Assembly (NCBI GenBank): GCA_900766815.1
Contig: CAAFWV010000069.1
Coordinates: forward strand, 13,315 to 77,314
Direction: 5' to 3'
Source of the DNA: Lachnospiraceae bacterium
Lineage (GTDB): Bacteria; Bacillota; Clostridia; Lachnospirales; Lachnospiraceae
DNA length: 64,000 bases
In this document: piece by piece, positions 37,407 through 45,932 of the stretch
Numbering within the stretch: position 1 is the first letter of the stretch
How the letters are laid out: the number at the start of each line of letters is the position of its first letter
The notes under the pieces: model-generated
Told to the model about the DNA's origin: nothing
What the model saw: only the letters and a program-made list of their open reading frames with translations
Database searches by the model: none
Program-made: the position numbers and the translations under genes

Positions 37407-37433
37407 CTCCCTGCTTTGGCAGGGAGTTTTTTT
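37407..37433 (+). terminator. Intrinsic terminator after sepF
   Basis: A perfect 8-bp stem (37407-37414 with 37419-37426), a TTTG loop and seven T. Confidence 0.93.
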
Positions 37434-37443
37434 GTGAGGTTGT

Positions 37444-38547
37444 ATGAACAGATTAACAGTTAAAACACCGGATAAGAAGGAATATGACATAGTACTGGAC
37501 AGAGGCTTTGAGGCTTTGGGTGACGAGATAGACAGACTGTCCTTTGCAGGAAGACGAGCACTTATTGTATCTGATACCAATGTGGCACCACTCTATATCG
37601 AGAAGCTTGAGACAGTATTGAACGGCAAGAATATTGTAACTGACAATGTAATCTTACCCGCGGGTGAGGAGAGCAAGAATCAGGACAATGCAATGCTGCT
37701 ACTCTCTAAGCTGATTGAGCTTAATTTTAAAAGAAGCGATATAGTGGTTGCACTGGGAGGCGGTGTTATCGGTGATATCTCGGGATATGTAGCAAGTGTT
37801 TATCATAGAGGTCTCAATTTTGTTCAGATACCGACAACCCTGCTTTCCATGGTTGACAGTTCTGTTGGCGGCAAGAACGGTGTGGATTACGGCCGTATCA
37901 AGAATGTCCTTGGTACCTTCTACAATCCTACATTGGTATATATGAATCTGGATGCCCTTAGTACCCTTGATGAGAGACAGTTCTACAACGGTTTTGCTGA
38001 AGCCATGAAAAGTGCTCTGATTAAGGATGCTCAGTATTATGAGTGGATAATTGAGAATATGTATGAAATCTGTGACAGAGAGCCGGCTACAATGGAGGAG
38101 CTTGTATACAGAAGTGTAAGCATCAAGAAGCTTGTTGTTGAAAAGGATTTCTATGATGTTAAGGGTGAGAGAGCCCTGCTTAATCTCGGTCATACCATAG
38201 GACATGCTATTGAAGCTGAGAAGATGGGAGAGCTTCTGCATGGTGAATGTGTAGCCTTAGGCTGTGTCGGTGCAGCATATATCTCACATAAGAAGGAGAT
38301 GCTGTCTCTGGAGGAATATCTTGAAATCAGAGATATGTTTGTACCCTTCAATCTGCCTATTACAATTGATACAATTGACCTTGATAAGGTGTTAAATAAT
38401 GTAACCAAGGATAAGAAGCAGGATAATCTCGGACTTGCCTTTGTTCTTCTTAAGAAGATAGGTAAGGCAGTTGTGGACAGAACAGTTACCTCTGATGAGA
38501 TTTTGAATGCACTGAAGGAGCTTGAATTTACAGATGACTTCGAATAA
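37444..38547 (+). CDS. aroB: 3-dehydroquinate synthase
   Basis: NAD- and metal-dependent second step of the shikimate pathway. The 367 residues show ALGGGVIGDISGYVAS as the NAD-binding glycine-rich motif, IPTTLLSMVDSSVGGKNGVD, and the metal-binding Glu and His residues in FAEAMKSALI, LNLGHTIGHAIEAE and LLHGECVALG. The gene starts 10 bases after the sepF terminator, with only TTGTGAGGTTGT before the ATG. It overlaps lspA by 14 bases. Confidence 0.96.
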   Translation: MNRLTVKTPDKKEYDIVLDRGFEALGDEIDRLSFAGRRALIVSDTNVAPLYIEKLETVLNGKNIVTDNVILPAGEESKNQDNAMLLLSKLIELNFKRSDIVVALGGGVIGDISGYVASVYHRGLNFVQIPTTLLSMVDSSVGGKNGVDYGRIKNVLGTFYNPTLVYMNLDALSTLDERQFYNGFAEAMKSALIKDAQYYEWIIENMYEICDREPATMEELVYRSVSIKKLVVEKDFYDVKGERALLNLGHTIGHAIEAEKMGELLHGECVALGCVGAAYISHKKEMLSLEEYLEIRDMFVPFNLPITIDTIDLDKVLNNVTKDKKQDNLGLAFVLLKKIGKAVVDRTVTSDEILNALKELEFTDDFE

Positions 38548-39061
38548 GAATAACAGCAAAGCCATAAGTATGGTAATCAATTGTATTTGGATAATACTTC
38601 TTATTGTACTTGACCAGATAACCAAGCTGTTTGCAATCGCTCACTTGAAGAATATTGATTCCATAAGCTTAATCAGAGGCGTTTTTGAATTAAGATATTT
38701 GGAGAACAGGGGTGCAGCCTTCGGTATGATGCAGAATATGAAGGTGATATTTGTTATCATTGCCCTGCTCATGCTCATGTTTGTCATTTTTGCCCTGCTT
38801 AAGCTGCCTGATAATAAGAGATATCTGCCCTTAAGGATAATAATGATTCTTATAGGTGCCGGTGCCGTAGGCAACCTGATTGACAGACTGTTCAGGGGCT
38901 TTGTTGTTGACTTTTTCTATTTCTCACTCATTGATTTCCCTATATTCAATGTTGCGGATATCTATGTGTCGGTGAGCTGCATACTTCTGGTTATACTGGT
39001 GCTGTTCGTATATAAGGATGGCGACTTTGAATTTCTGAATACCGGGAAGGATAAGGAATAG
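38534..39061 (+). CDS. lspA: Signal peptidase II (prolipoprotein)
   Basis: Membrane aspartyl protease that removes lipoprotein signal peptides. From the ATG at 38534 it has 175 residues and four transmembrane helices. The conserved D-Q-x-T-K (LDQITKL), NRGAAFG, GNLIDRLFRGFVVDF and FNVADIYVSV motifs contain the catalytic aspartates. It overlaps aroB, and rluD follows after 17 bases, the usual lspA-rluD order. Confidence 0.96.
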   Translation: MTSNKNNSKAISMVINCIWIILLIVLDQITKLFAIAHLKNIDSISLIRGVFELRYLENRGAAFGMMQNMKVIFVIIALLMLMFVIFALLKLPDNKRYLPLRIIMILIGAGAVGNLIDRLFRGFVVDFFYFSLIDFPIFNVADIYVSVSCILLVILVLFVYKDGDFEFLNTGKDKE

Positions 39062-39078
39062 CTTGTATTGGGTCTAAT

Positions 39079-39993
39079 ATGGAACATTTACAGTTTACGG
39101 TGGACGAGGATTCTGAAGGACTTAGGCTGGATAAATATATCTCTGATATGACGGGTCCTTTGCTTTCTCGTTCTTTTTTACAGAAAATAATAAAGAATAA
39201 CGAGGTATTTGTTAACTCATCGCCTAAGAAGCCGAGCTATAAGGTTGCTTTGGGCGACGACGTGTATTTTACAGTGCCTGATGCTGAGAACTGTAATATT
39301 ACACCTGAAGATATACCCCTGGATATTCTTTACGAGGATGATGATGTCATTGTGGTGAACAAGCCTAAGGGTATGGTGGTTCATCCTGCGGCGGGACACT
39401 TCGAGCATACCTTGGTTAATGCCCTCATGTACCATTGCGGTGACTCGCTGTCCGGAATCAATGGCGTTATGCGTCCCGGCATTGTGCATCGTATCGATAT
39501 GAATACCACCGGAAGCATAATTGCCTGCAAGAATGATAATGCCCATATAAAAATTGCAGCCCAGCTTAAGGAGCATAGCATCAATCGTACCTATATAGCC
39601 ATCGTATGTGGCAATATCGGGGAGGATGAGCTGACAATCAATGCACCCTTAGGCCGAAGCAGTAAGGACCGCAAGAAGATGGCTGTTGTTCAGGGCGGCA
39701 AAAACGCGATTACTCACGTATTCGTCCGCCAAAGATTTGGAACTTATACCCTTGTGGAATGTAAGCTCGAGACCGGAAGAACCCACCAGATTAGGGTACA
39801 TATGGCATCGATTAATCATCCTATTTTGGGTGATGACATATACGGAAAAGCAAGTAATAGATTTAAAACCGATGGTCAGGCTTTACATGCATATAAACTT
39901 GGGTTTGTACATCCCACTTCGGGTGAATATATTGAAACTGTAGCTCCGATTCCGGATTATATGAATCGTATATTGGTTGAACTCAAAGCCTAA
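39079..39993 (+). CDS. rluD: RluD-type pseudouridine synthase
   Basis: 304 residues: S4 RNA-binding domain (about 14-75), then the RluA-family catalytic domain with HRIDMNTTG, catalytic Asp140. The usual Leu and Ser of HRLDxxTSG are replaced by Ile and Thr. GRTHQIRVHMASINHPILGDDIYG is the second hallmark region. RluD in E. coli modifies helix 69 of 23S rRNA, the same helix as RlmH above. Position next to lspA fits the YlyB/RluD group. Confidence 0.92.
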   Translation: MEHLQFTVDEDSEGLRLDKYISDMTGPLLSRSFLQKIIKNNEVFVNSSPKKPSYKVALGDDVYFTVPDAENCNITPEDIPLDILYEDDDVIVVNKPKGMVVHPAAGHFEHTLVNALMYHCGDSLSGINGVMRPGIVHRIDMNTTGSIIACKNDNAHIKIAAQLKEHSINRTYIAIVCGNIGEDELTINAPLGRSSKDRKKMAVVQGGKNAITHVFVRQRFGTYTLVECKLETGRTHQIRVHMASINHPILGDDIYGKASNRFKTDGQALHAYKLGFVHPTSGEYIETVAPIPDYMNRILVELKA

Positions 39994-40022
39994 ATTTGAT
40001 AAAATAAAGTTAGTTGCAGAGC

Positions 40023-40041
40023 GCTTTTGCCATGCAAAAGC
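40023..40041 (+). repeat. Perfect hairpin in the leader of the kinase-like gene
   Basis: GCTTTTGC and GCAAAAGC (40023-40030 with 40034-40041) flank a CAT loop, 8 bases before the GGAGG site of the next gene. No T run follows, so it is not a standard terminator. It could influence translation or be a protein-binding palindrome. Confidence 0.55.
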
Positions 40042-40058
40042 AAGAAATGGAGGCGGCT

Positions 40059-40685
40059 ATGAATACAATTATCACAATTGGCAGACAATATGGTTCTGCA
40101 GGTAGGGAGATTGGCTCCCTGGTAGCTAAGGAGTGTAATATTCCATATTATGATAAGGAGTTGCTTACAAGGGCAGCTAAGGAAAGCGGTTTCTGCGAGG
40201 AGATGCTTGAATTACATGATGAGAGACCTTCAAGCTCATTCCTCTATAATCTTGTTATGGACACATACAGCTTTGGATATAATGCATCAAGCTTTGGCGA
40301 GATGCCGATTTCACATAAGATATTCTTAGCTCAGTTCGATACAATTAAGAAGATTGCTTCAGAGGGACCCTGTGTTATAGTTGGAAGATGTGCTGATTAC
40401 GCACTTGCTGATTATCAGAACGTTCTGAACGTATTTATATACGGTGATGAGGAATCCAAGGTGAAGAGGATTATGTCGCACAATGAGGGCATATCAGCCA
40501 AGGAAGCCAAGGATATGATGGTCAAGAAGGATAAGCAGCGTCAGAGCTATTATAACTATTACTCATCTAAGAAGTGGGGAAGAGCTGACAGTTATGATTT
40601 GTGTATTAACAGTTCAAAGCTTGGTGTAGAAGGTACTAAGAAACTGATTATTCAGGCAATTGAAGATTTTGAGAATTGCAGATAG
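40059..40685 (+). CDS. Cytidylate kinase-like family protein
   Basis: 208 residues from the ATG at 40059, chosen because GGAGG lies six bases before it. The N-terminal loop ITIGRQYGSAGREIG replaces the classical P-loop and is typical of this Cmk-like family (Pfam Cytidylate_kin2 type). VIVGRCADYAL and a QRQSYYNYYSSKKWG segment, which is the Lys-rich lid equivalent, follow. A paralogue lies at 56591. The natural substrate is not established. Confidence 0.88.
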   Translation: MNTIITIGRQYGSAGREIGSLVAKECNIPYYDKELLTRAAKESGFCEEMLELHDERPSSSFLYNLVMDTYSFGYNASSFGEMPISHKIFLAQFDTIKKIASEGPCVIVGRCADYALADYQNVLNVFIYGDEESKVKRIMSHNEGISAKEAKDMMVKKDKQRQSYYNYYSSKKWGRADSYDLCINSSKLGVEGTKKLIIQAIEDFENCR

Positions 40686-40690
40686 TTAAG

Positions 40691-40720
40691 TTAAGCCGGA
40701 GTCAGGTGATTCCGGCTTAA
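40691..40720 (+). terminator. Terminator-like hairpin after the kinase-like gene
   Basis: A perfect 10-bp stem (40691-40700 with 40711-40720) with a 10-base loop. The following bases are only moderately T-rich, so efficiency may be limited. Confidence 0.65.
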
Positions 40721-40748
40721 TATTGTGTTGGAGAACAATTGGGGGAAT

Positions 40749-41759
40749 ATGATAGAGATTATTATTGATGCTGCCGATTCGATGCAGCGTGTGGATAAGT
40801 ATTTATTAAGACAGCTTCCGGGAGCAGGGAAGAGCCTGATTTATAAGCAGATCAGGAAGAAGAATATTACCCTTAACGGGGCTAAGATGACAGGACAGGA
40901 GAAGCTTGCCAAGGGTGATACCCTACAGCTTTACTTTGCTGATGAGACATATGAGAAGTTCAGGGAGCCACTCTACAATGAACTTAATGAGAAGACCCTG
41001 GCCCTGTGTGATAAGGCATATGAGACTCTTGACGGAATCAAGGCCGTATATGAGGATGAGAATATACTTGTACTTAATAAGCCTATGGGAATACTTAGCC
41101 AGCAGGCAATAGAGAATGATATGTCGCTCAATGAATGGGCAATCGGATATCTGCATAATAACGGTACTGTAGATGCAAGGTCACTGGCTCACTTCAAGCC
41201 GTCAGTGCTTAACAGACTCGACAGGAATACTTCCGGAATGGTTATTGTAGGAAAGACCCTGCTTGGTAGTAATACCTGCTCAGAGCTTATCAGGAACCGT
41301 AAGATTGAGAAATATTATCTTACCATGGTTATGGGTAAGCTTGAAGGTAGTCGTACACTGTTTGGTTATCATATTAAAGATGGCCGTATAAATAAAGCTG
41401 AGATTAAGGATAATTTACTTCCCGGTGAGAACGAGAATGATTATGACCTTGTCGAGACCAGATACCGCTCCATTAAGACCATGAAGCAGGAGAGACTTGG
41501 GGATATAAGTCTTCTTGAGGTTGAGCTTGTAACGGGTAAGAGCCATCAGATCAGAGCACATATGGCCCATATCGGACACCCAATTGTCGGAGATACGAAA
41601 TACGGAGATAAGAAATATGAGAGGGCGCTTTTCTCAATGGGTATTAGGAATCAGTTGCTCCATTCATATAAGCTTGTATTTCCGAAGAAGCTGCCCGAGG
41701 GTATGCGAGCTCTGAGCGAGAAGGTGTTGGTCTGCATGCCTGAGTGGCTAGAGGATTAA
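40749..41759 (+). CDS. RluA-family pseudouridine synthase (RluC-like)
   Basis: 336 residues from the ATG at 40749, preceded by GGGGGAA. An S4-like domain comes first, then the catalytic domain with LNRLDRNTSGM (Asp158) and GKSHQIRAHMAHIGHPIVGD. An insertion (about 200-255) lengthens it compared with the RluD-type protein 0.8 kb upstream. The two are separate paralogues, not a recent duplication. rRNA position not predictable. recU follows after 2 bases. Confidence 0.9.
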   Translation: MIEIIIDAADSMQRVDKYLLRQLPGAGKSLIYKQIRKKNITLNGAKMTGQEKLAKGDTLQLYFADETYEKFREPLYNELNEKTLALCDKAYETLDGIKAVYEDENILVLNKPMGILSQQAIENDMSLNEWAIGYLHNNGTVDARSLAHFKPSVLNRLDRNTSGMVIVGKTLLGSNTCSELIRNRKIEKYYLTMVMGKLEGSRTLFGYHIKDGRINKAEIKDNLLPGENENDYDLVETRYRSIKTMKQERLGDISLLEVELVTGKSHQIRAHMAHIGHPIVGDTKYGDKKYERALFSMGIRNQLLHSYKLVFPKKLPEGMRALSEKVLVCMPEWLED

Positions 41760-41761
41760 AT

Positions 41762-42289
41762 ATGGCAACCTGGAAGACAAGAGGGCTTAGGGGTTCCGTC
41801 CTTGAGGATATGATAAACAGAACCAATGAGGTGTATGAGGAGAAGGGGATTGCGCTGATTCAGAAGATTCCTACACCAATAACCCCCATTGAGATGAATA
41901 ATAAGAAGCAGATAACGCTGGCTTACTTTGATAAGAAGAGTACCATTGATTATATTGGTGCGATTCAGGGACTGCCGGTATGCTTTGATGCTAAGGAATG
42001 TGCGACGGACAGGTTTGCGCTGGCCAATATCCATCCTCATCAGGTTGACTTCATGGAGAAGTTCGAGAAGCAGGGTGGAATTGCCTTCTTTCTGATTCAC
42101 TATACAACTAAGGATATTTTCTATTATTTGAGACTGTGTGAGCTCAAGGTGTTTTGGGAGAGGGCCGAAAACGGAGGACGTAAGAGCTTTAGACTTGATG
42201 AACTTAATCCGGAGTACTTCATTAAGGATACCAATGGACCGCTCATTCATTACCTTGAATATATCCAGAAGGATATGGACGAGAGATAA
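41762..42289 (+). CDS. recU: Holliday junction resolvase RecU
   Basis: Firmicute resolvase for recombination and repair, 175 residues. The N-terminal RGLRGSVLEDMINRTNEVYEEK, the metal-binding acidic residues in STIDYIGAIQGLPVCFDAKE, and the HQVDFMEKFEKQGGIAFFLI segment are family features. In many gram-positives recU is next to a penicillin-binding protein; here it follows an rRNA modification gene. AGAGGA precedes the ATG. Confidence 0.93.
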   Translation: MATWKTRGLRGSVLEDMINRTNEVYEEKGIALIQKIPTPITPIEMNNKKQITLAYFDKKSTIDYIGAIQGLPVCFDAKECATDRFALANIHPHQVDFMEKFEKQGGIAFFLIHYTTKDIFYYLRLCELKVFWERAENGGRKSFRLDELNPEYFIKDTNGPLIHYLEYIQKDMDER

Positions 42290-42301
42290 ATAAGTAATTA
42301 T

Positions 42302-42330
42302 TTGACAATTGTATACAATTCTTATATAAT
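42302..42330 (+). promoter_or_regulatory. Perfect consensus sigma-A promoter of the his operon
   Basis: TTGACA (42302-42307), 17 bases, TATAAT (42325-42330): both hexamers and the spacing are ideal. The leader to the hisZG ATG would be about 67 bases. An intrinsically strong promoter of this kind usually needs a repressor. Confidence 0.9.
42307..42320. promoter_or_regulatory. 14-bp perfect palindrome in the his promoter spacer (candidate operator)
   Basis: AATTGTATACAATT begins on the last base of the -35 hexamer and lies within the 17-base spacer. A bound repressor would block RNA polymerase. The binding protein is not known from sequence; a histidine-responsive HisR-type repressor is one possibility. 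Confidence 0.6.
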
Positions 42331-42403
42331 TTCACGTGGTAGCAAATTAGCACGCTAAAGTGCGGCGCCAAAAATAAAGGTTTATAAGGATTTTGGAGAC
42401 AGA

Positions 42404-44038
42404 ATGAATAATTTATTGCATACACCGGATGGTGTCAGAGACATTTATGATAAGGATTATCTGCTCAAGTATAAGACCGAGAATATGATATCTGAGGTCT
42501 TTCATGAGGCAGGCTATAAGGATATCAAGACACCTACTCTGGAATATTATGATGTATTTGGTGACGAGGTTGGAACTACACCCAGGAATAATTTGTACAA
42601 GTTTGATGACAGGAATGGAGATACGGTCGTACTCAGACCTGATTTTACCCCGTCTATAGCCAGATGTGCAGCTAAGTACTTCATGGAGGATGATGATACC
42701 TTAAGATTCACATATAAGGGTGATACCTTCAGCCAGACAGCCTCTCTTCAGGGTAAGCTTGTAGAGACCACACAGATGGGTGTGGAGCTAATAGGCGAGA
42801 ATGAGGTTTGGGCAGATGCAGAGGTTCTGGATCTGTCAATCAAGGCACTGCTTGCAACAGGACTCAGTCACTTCAATGTTACTATTGGCAATATTGAATA
42901 TTTCAAGGGCTTATGTGAGGAGTTTGGCTTCGATGAGGAGACCGAGCTTGCACTCAGAGACCTTATTACCAATAAGAACTTCTTCGGTGCACGCAAATAT
43001 CTTGAGGATATATGCGCTGACGAAACCGTAATAGAGAAGGTATGCAAGCTTGATATGCTTATTGGCGGTAAGAATGTGCTTAACGAGGCAGAGAAGCTGA
43101 CCTCCAATCCGAGGAGCAAGGCTGCAATAAGTCACCTTCGTGAGCTCAGCCTTATGCTTGAGAAGAAGGGCTACGGCGAGTATATCTATTTTGACCTAAG
43201 CATGCTTAACAAATACAAATACTACACAGGTGTTGTATTTAAGGCATATACCTATGGTGTAGGTGACTGTATTCTTAAGGGCGGCAGATATGACAATCTG
43301 CTTGGAAAGTTCGGCAAAGAGGCACCCGCAATCGGCTTTGTCATCATGATTGACGACCTAATATCCGCTCTTTCAAGTCCCACGGCGAGCGAAAAACGCG
43401 AATATCTCACTTTTGCCCTGACCAAGGGAAGGCTTGCCAAGAAGACGCTCGAGCTTTTAGAACAGCTTGGAATAACCTGTGATGAGATGAAGGAGGATAC
43501 CAGAAAGCTTATATTTGTTAATGAAGAGCTTAAGCTTAAATTCTTCCTTGCTAAGGGTCCGGATGTTCCGACCTATGTGGAATATGGTGCTGCCGATATT
43601 GGTGTTGTCGGCAAGGATACCATAATGGAAGAAGACAGAAGGGTATATGAGGTACTTGACTTAGGCTTCGGTAAGTGCAGAATGTGTGTATGCGGACCTA
43701 AGAGTGCTAAAGAGCTGCTCAAGCATCATGACCAGATAAGGGTATGTACCAAGTATCCTGCAATTGCCAAGAATTACTTCTACAATGAGAAGCATCAGAC
43801 TGTTGAGCTTATTAAGCTAAACGGTTCTGTGGAGCTTGGACCGATTGTCGGACTTGGTGATGTTATTGTAGATATTGTTGAGACGGGTTCTACACTTAGA
43901 GAGAACGGACTGGACGTTCTTGAGGAAATCTGTCCTCTCTCTGCGAGAATGATTGTCAATCAGGTAAGCATGCAGATGCAGCCTGCCAGAATTAAGGAGC
44001 TTATAGCGAAGCTTCGTGAAATAATAAGTGAGGATTAA
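42404..44038 (+). CDS. hisZG: Fused ATP phosphoribosyltransferase: HisZ regulatory domain plus HisG catalytic domain
   Basis: First and regulated step of histidine synthesis. One uninterrupted 544-residue frame joins two normally separate proteins. Residues 1-322 are HisZ, a catalytically dead histidyl-tRNA-synthetase-like fold with VVLRPDFTPSIAR (motif 2) and the CILKGGRYDNLLGKFG segment. A linker of about 10 residues follows. HisG of the short type (about 334-544) starts at LTFALTKGRL, with EYGAADIGVVGKD and the PRPP loop DIVETGSTLREN. Short HisG needs HisZ for activity, so fusion fixes the subunit ratio. GGAG precedes the ATG. Confidence 0.93.
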   Translation: MNNLLHTPDGVRDIYDKDYLLKYKTENMISEVFHEAGYKDIKTPTLEYYDVFGDEVGTTPRNNLYKFDDRNGDTVVLRPDFTPSIARCAAKYFMEDDDTLRFTYKGDTFSQTASLQGKLVETTQMGVELIGENEVWADAEVLDLSIKALLATGLSHFNVTIGNIEYFKGLCEEFGFDEETELALRDLITNKNFFGARKYLEDICADETVIEKVCKLDMLIGGKNVLNEAEKLTSNPRSKAAISHLRELSLMLEKKGYGEYIYFDLSMLNKYKYYTGVVFKAYTYGVGDCILKGGRYDNLLGKFGKEAPAIGFVIMIDDLISALSSPTASEKREYLTFALTKGRLAKKTLELLEQLGITCDEMKEDTRKLIFVNEELKLKFFLAKGPDVPTYVEYGAADIGVVGKDTIMEEDRRVYEVLDLGFGKCRMCVCGPKSAKELLKHHDQIRVCTKYPAIAKNYFYNEKHQTVELIKLNGSVELGPIVGLGDVIVDIVETGSTLRENGLDVLEEICPLSARMIVNQVSMQMQPARIKELIAKLREIISED

Positions 44039-45336
44039 TGATGAGAATAGTTACGCTTAACGAGTCGGTCAAGAAGGATATTCTTGGAAGTCTGCTAAAG
44101 AGAAGTCCCAATCAGTATACTGAGTATGAAGCAACAGTCAATGAGATTGTTGCTGCCGTTAGGGAAAAGGGCGACGAAGCAGTCTTTGATTATACAAAGA
44201 GATTCGATAAATGGGATATTAATTCTTCCAATGTATTCGCTACAAGGGAAGAGATAGATGAAGCTTACCGACAGGTAGATGAGAAGCTTATCGGTATTCT
44301 TAAGGAAGCTGCTGAAAATATAAGAGACTTCCATAGGAAACAGGTAAGACAGAGCTTTATTACCACCAAGGATGATGGTTCTATCCTGGGTCAGAGAATA
44401 ACACCAATTGAGAGTGTGGGCTGCTATGCTCCGGGCGGTAAGGCTGCCTATCCTTCAAGTGTACTTATGAATATTATTCCGGCTCAGGTAGCAGGTGTTG
44501 AGAGAATCGTGCTTGCAACTCCTGCCGGGGCCAATGGCAAGGTTCATCCTGTTACATTGGTCGCAGCTGATATTGCAGGTGTTACTGAGGTTGTTAAGCT
44601 TGGCGGAGCGCAGGCTATTGCAGCTCTTGCTTTCGGCACAGAAAGTATACCAAAGGTATGCAAGATAACGGGACCCGGTAATATATTTGTAGCTCTTGCC
44701 AAGAAAGCCTGCTTTGGAAGTGTAGGCATTGATTCTATTGCCGGTCCGAGTGAGATTCTCGTTATAGCTGATGAAACAGCTAATCCTAAGTTTGTGGCTG
44801 CTGATCTGTTAAGCCAGGCTGAACATGATGAGATGGCAAGTGCAATACTTCTAACAACATCGATGGAGCTTGCAGATAAGGTTGCCACAGAGGTAGACCG
44901 CTTCACAGAGATGCTCAGTCGTAAGGATATTATTGAGAAATCGCTTGATAACTACGGATATATCTTAGTCGGAGAGACTATGGATGACCTTATTGATGCT
45001 GCCAATGATATTGCGAGCGAGCATCTCGAGATACAGACTAAAGAGCCGTATGAGGTTATGTGTAAGATAAAGAATGCGGGGGCGATTTTTATAGGGCCGT
45101 ATTCTTCAGAGCCTTTGGGAGATTATTTCGCAGGTCCCAATCACATACTTCCTACCAACGGAACGGCCAGGTTCTTCTCGCCATTAAATGTTGACGAATT
45201 TATGAAAAAGACTAGTATAATTTCTTATTCAAGAGTAGGATTAGAGAAGGTTCATGAATCTATTGAGTATTTTGCGGAAAGCGAGCAGCTGACAGCTCAT
45301 GCCAACTCAATCAGAGTCAGATTTACGGAGGAATAA
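44038..45336 (+). CDS. hisD: Histidinol dehydrogenase
   Basis: Zinc- and NAD-dependent last two oxidations to histidine. 432 residues with the family signature region (ADLLSQAEHDEMA, where Gln and His bind zinc), GCYAPGGKAAYPSSVLM, GPGN and GPSEILVIAD. The ATG overlaps the hisZG stop (TAATG), with a second ATG right after it. hisB follows two bases after its stop. Confidence 0.97.
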   Translation: MMRIVTLNESVKKDILGSLLKRSPNQYTEYEATVNEIVAAVREKGDEAVFDYTKRFDKWDINSSNVFATREEIDEAYRQVDEKLIGILKEAAENIRDFHRKQVRQSFITTKDDGSILGQRITPIESVGCYAPGGKAAYPSSVLMNIIPAQVAGVERIVLATPAGANGKVHPVTLVAADIAGVTEVVKLGGAQAIAALAFGTESIPKVCKITGPGNIFVALAKKACFGSVGIDSIAGPSEILVIADETANPKFVAADLLSQAEHDEMASAILLTTSMELADKVATEVDRFTEMLSRKDIIEKSLDNYGYILVGETMDDLIDAANDIASEHLEIQTKEPYEVMCKIKNAGAIFIGPYSSEPLGDYFAGPNHILPTNGTARFFSPLNVDEFMKKTSIISYSRVGLEKVHESIEYFAESEQLTAHANSIRVRFTEE

Positions 45337-45338
45337 TT

Positions 45339-45926
45339 ATGGAGAGACTATCGACCATTACGAGAGATACCAAGGAAACCCAGATAAGCGTAAATATTGA
45401 TATCGATGGTGAAGGAAGGGCGGATATTGATACAGGTATCGGCTTCTTCGACCACATGCTTAAGAGCTTTACCAAGCATGGACTGTTCAACCTTGTATGC
45501 AAGGTAAACGGTGATCTTGAGGTAGATGGTCACCATACTGTAGAGGATACAGGTATTGTACTTGGTAATGCCATTAAGGAAGCTCTTGGAGATAAGCAGG
45601 GAATTAAGAGATTCGGTTCCTTCCTGCTTCCTATGGATGATGCACTGGTTCTGTGCTCTCTGGATTTAGGCGGAAGATCTTATTTCAAATTTGACTTCAA
45701 GTTCCCGACAGAGAGAGTAGGAGATATGGATACTCAGCTGTTCAGGGAATTCTTCCAGGCTGTTGCCAATGGAGCAGGCATGAATCTGCACTTTATGATT
45801 CTTGCCGGAGAGAACAGTCATCATATTGCAGAAGCAATGTATAAGGCCTTTGCCAAGGCTCTTGATGAAGCGACAACAATTGACCCAAGAATAGAAGGAG
45901 TGCAGAGCACAAAGGGTATGCTCTAA
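45339..45926 (+). CDS. hisB: Imidazoleglycerol-phosphate dehydratase
   Basis: Monofunctional HisB of 195 residues, without the phosphatase domain of enterobacteria. GIGFFDHMLKSFTKHG, DGHHTVEDTGI and the C-terminal GENSHHIAEAMYKAFAKAL give the manganese-binding histidine clusters. GGAGGA precedes the ATG. It lies between hisD and the HisIE fusion. Confidence 0.97.
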   Translation: MERLSTITRDTKETQISVNIDIDGEGRADIDTGIGFFDHMLKSFTKHGLFNLVCKVNGDLEVDGHHTVEDTGIVLGNAIKEALGDKQGIKRFGSFLLPMDDALVLCSLDLGGRSYFKFDFKFPTERVGDMDTQLFREFFQAVANGAGMNLHFMILAGENSHHIAEAMYKAFAKALDEATTIDPRIEGVQSTKGML

Positions 45927-45932
45927 ATTATT

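Noticed and set aside
39079..41759. Recent duplication of RluD-type genes
   Set aside because: The two synthases share only family motifs (HRIDMNTTG versus NRLDRNTSG) and differ in length and insertions, so they are old paralogues.
42337..42403. T-box or attenuator in the his leader
   Set aside because: Small self-complementary stretches (TTAGC-AC-GCTAA) exist, but there is no T-box consensus, no His codon run and no terminator.
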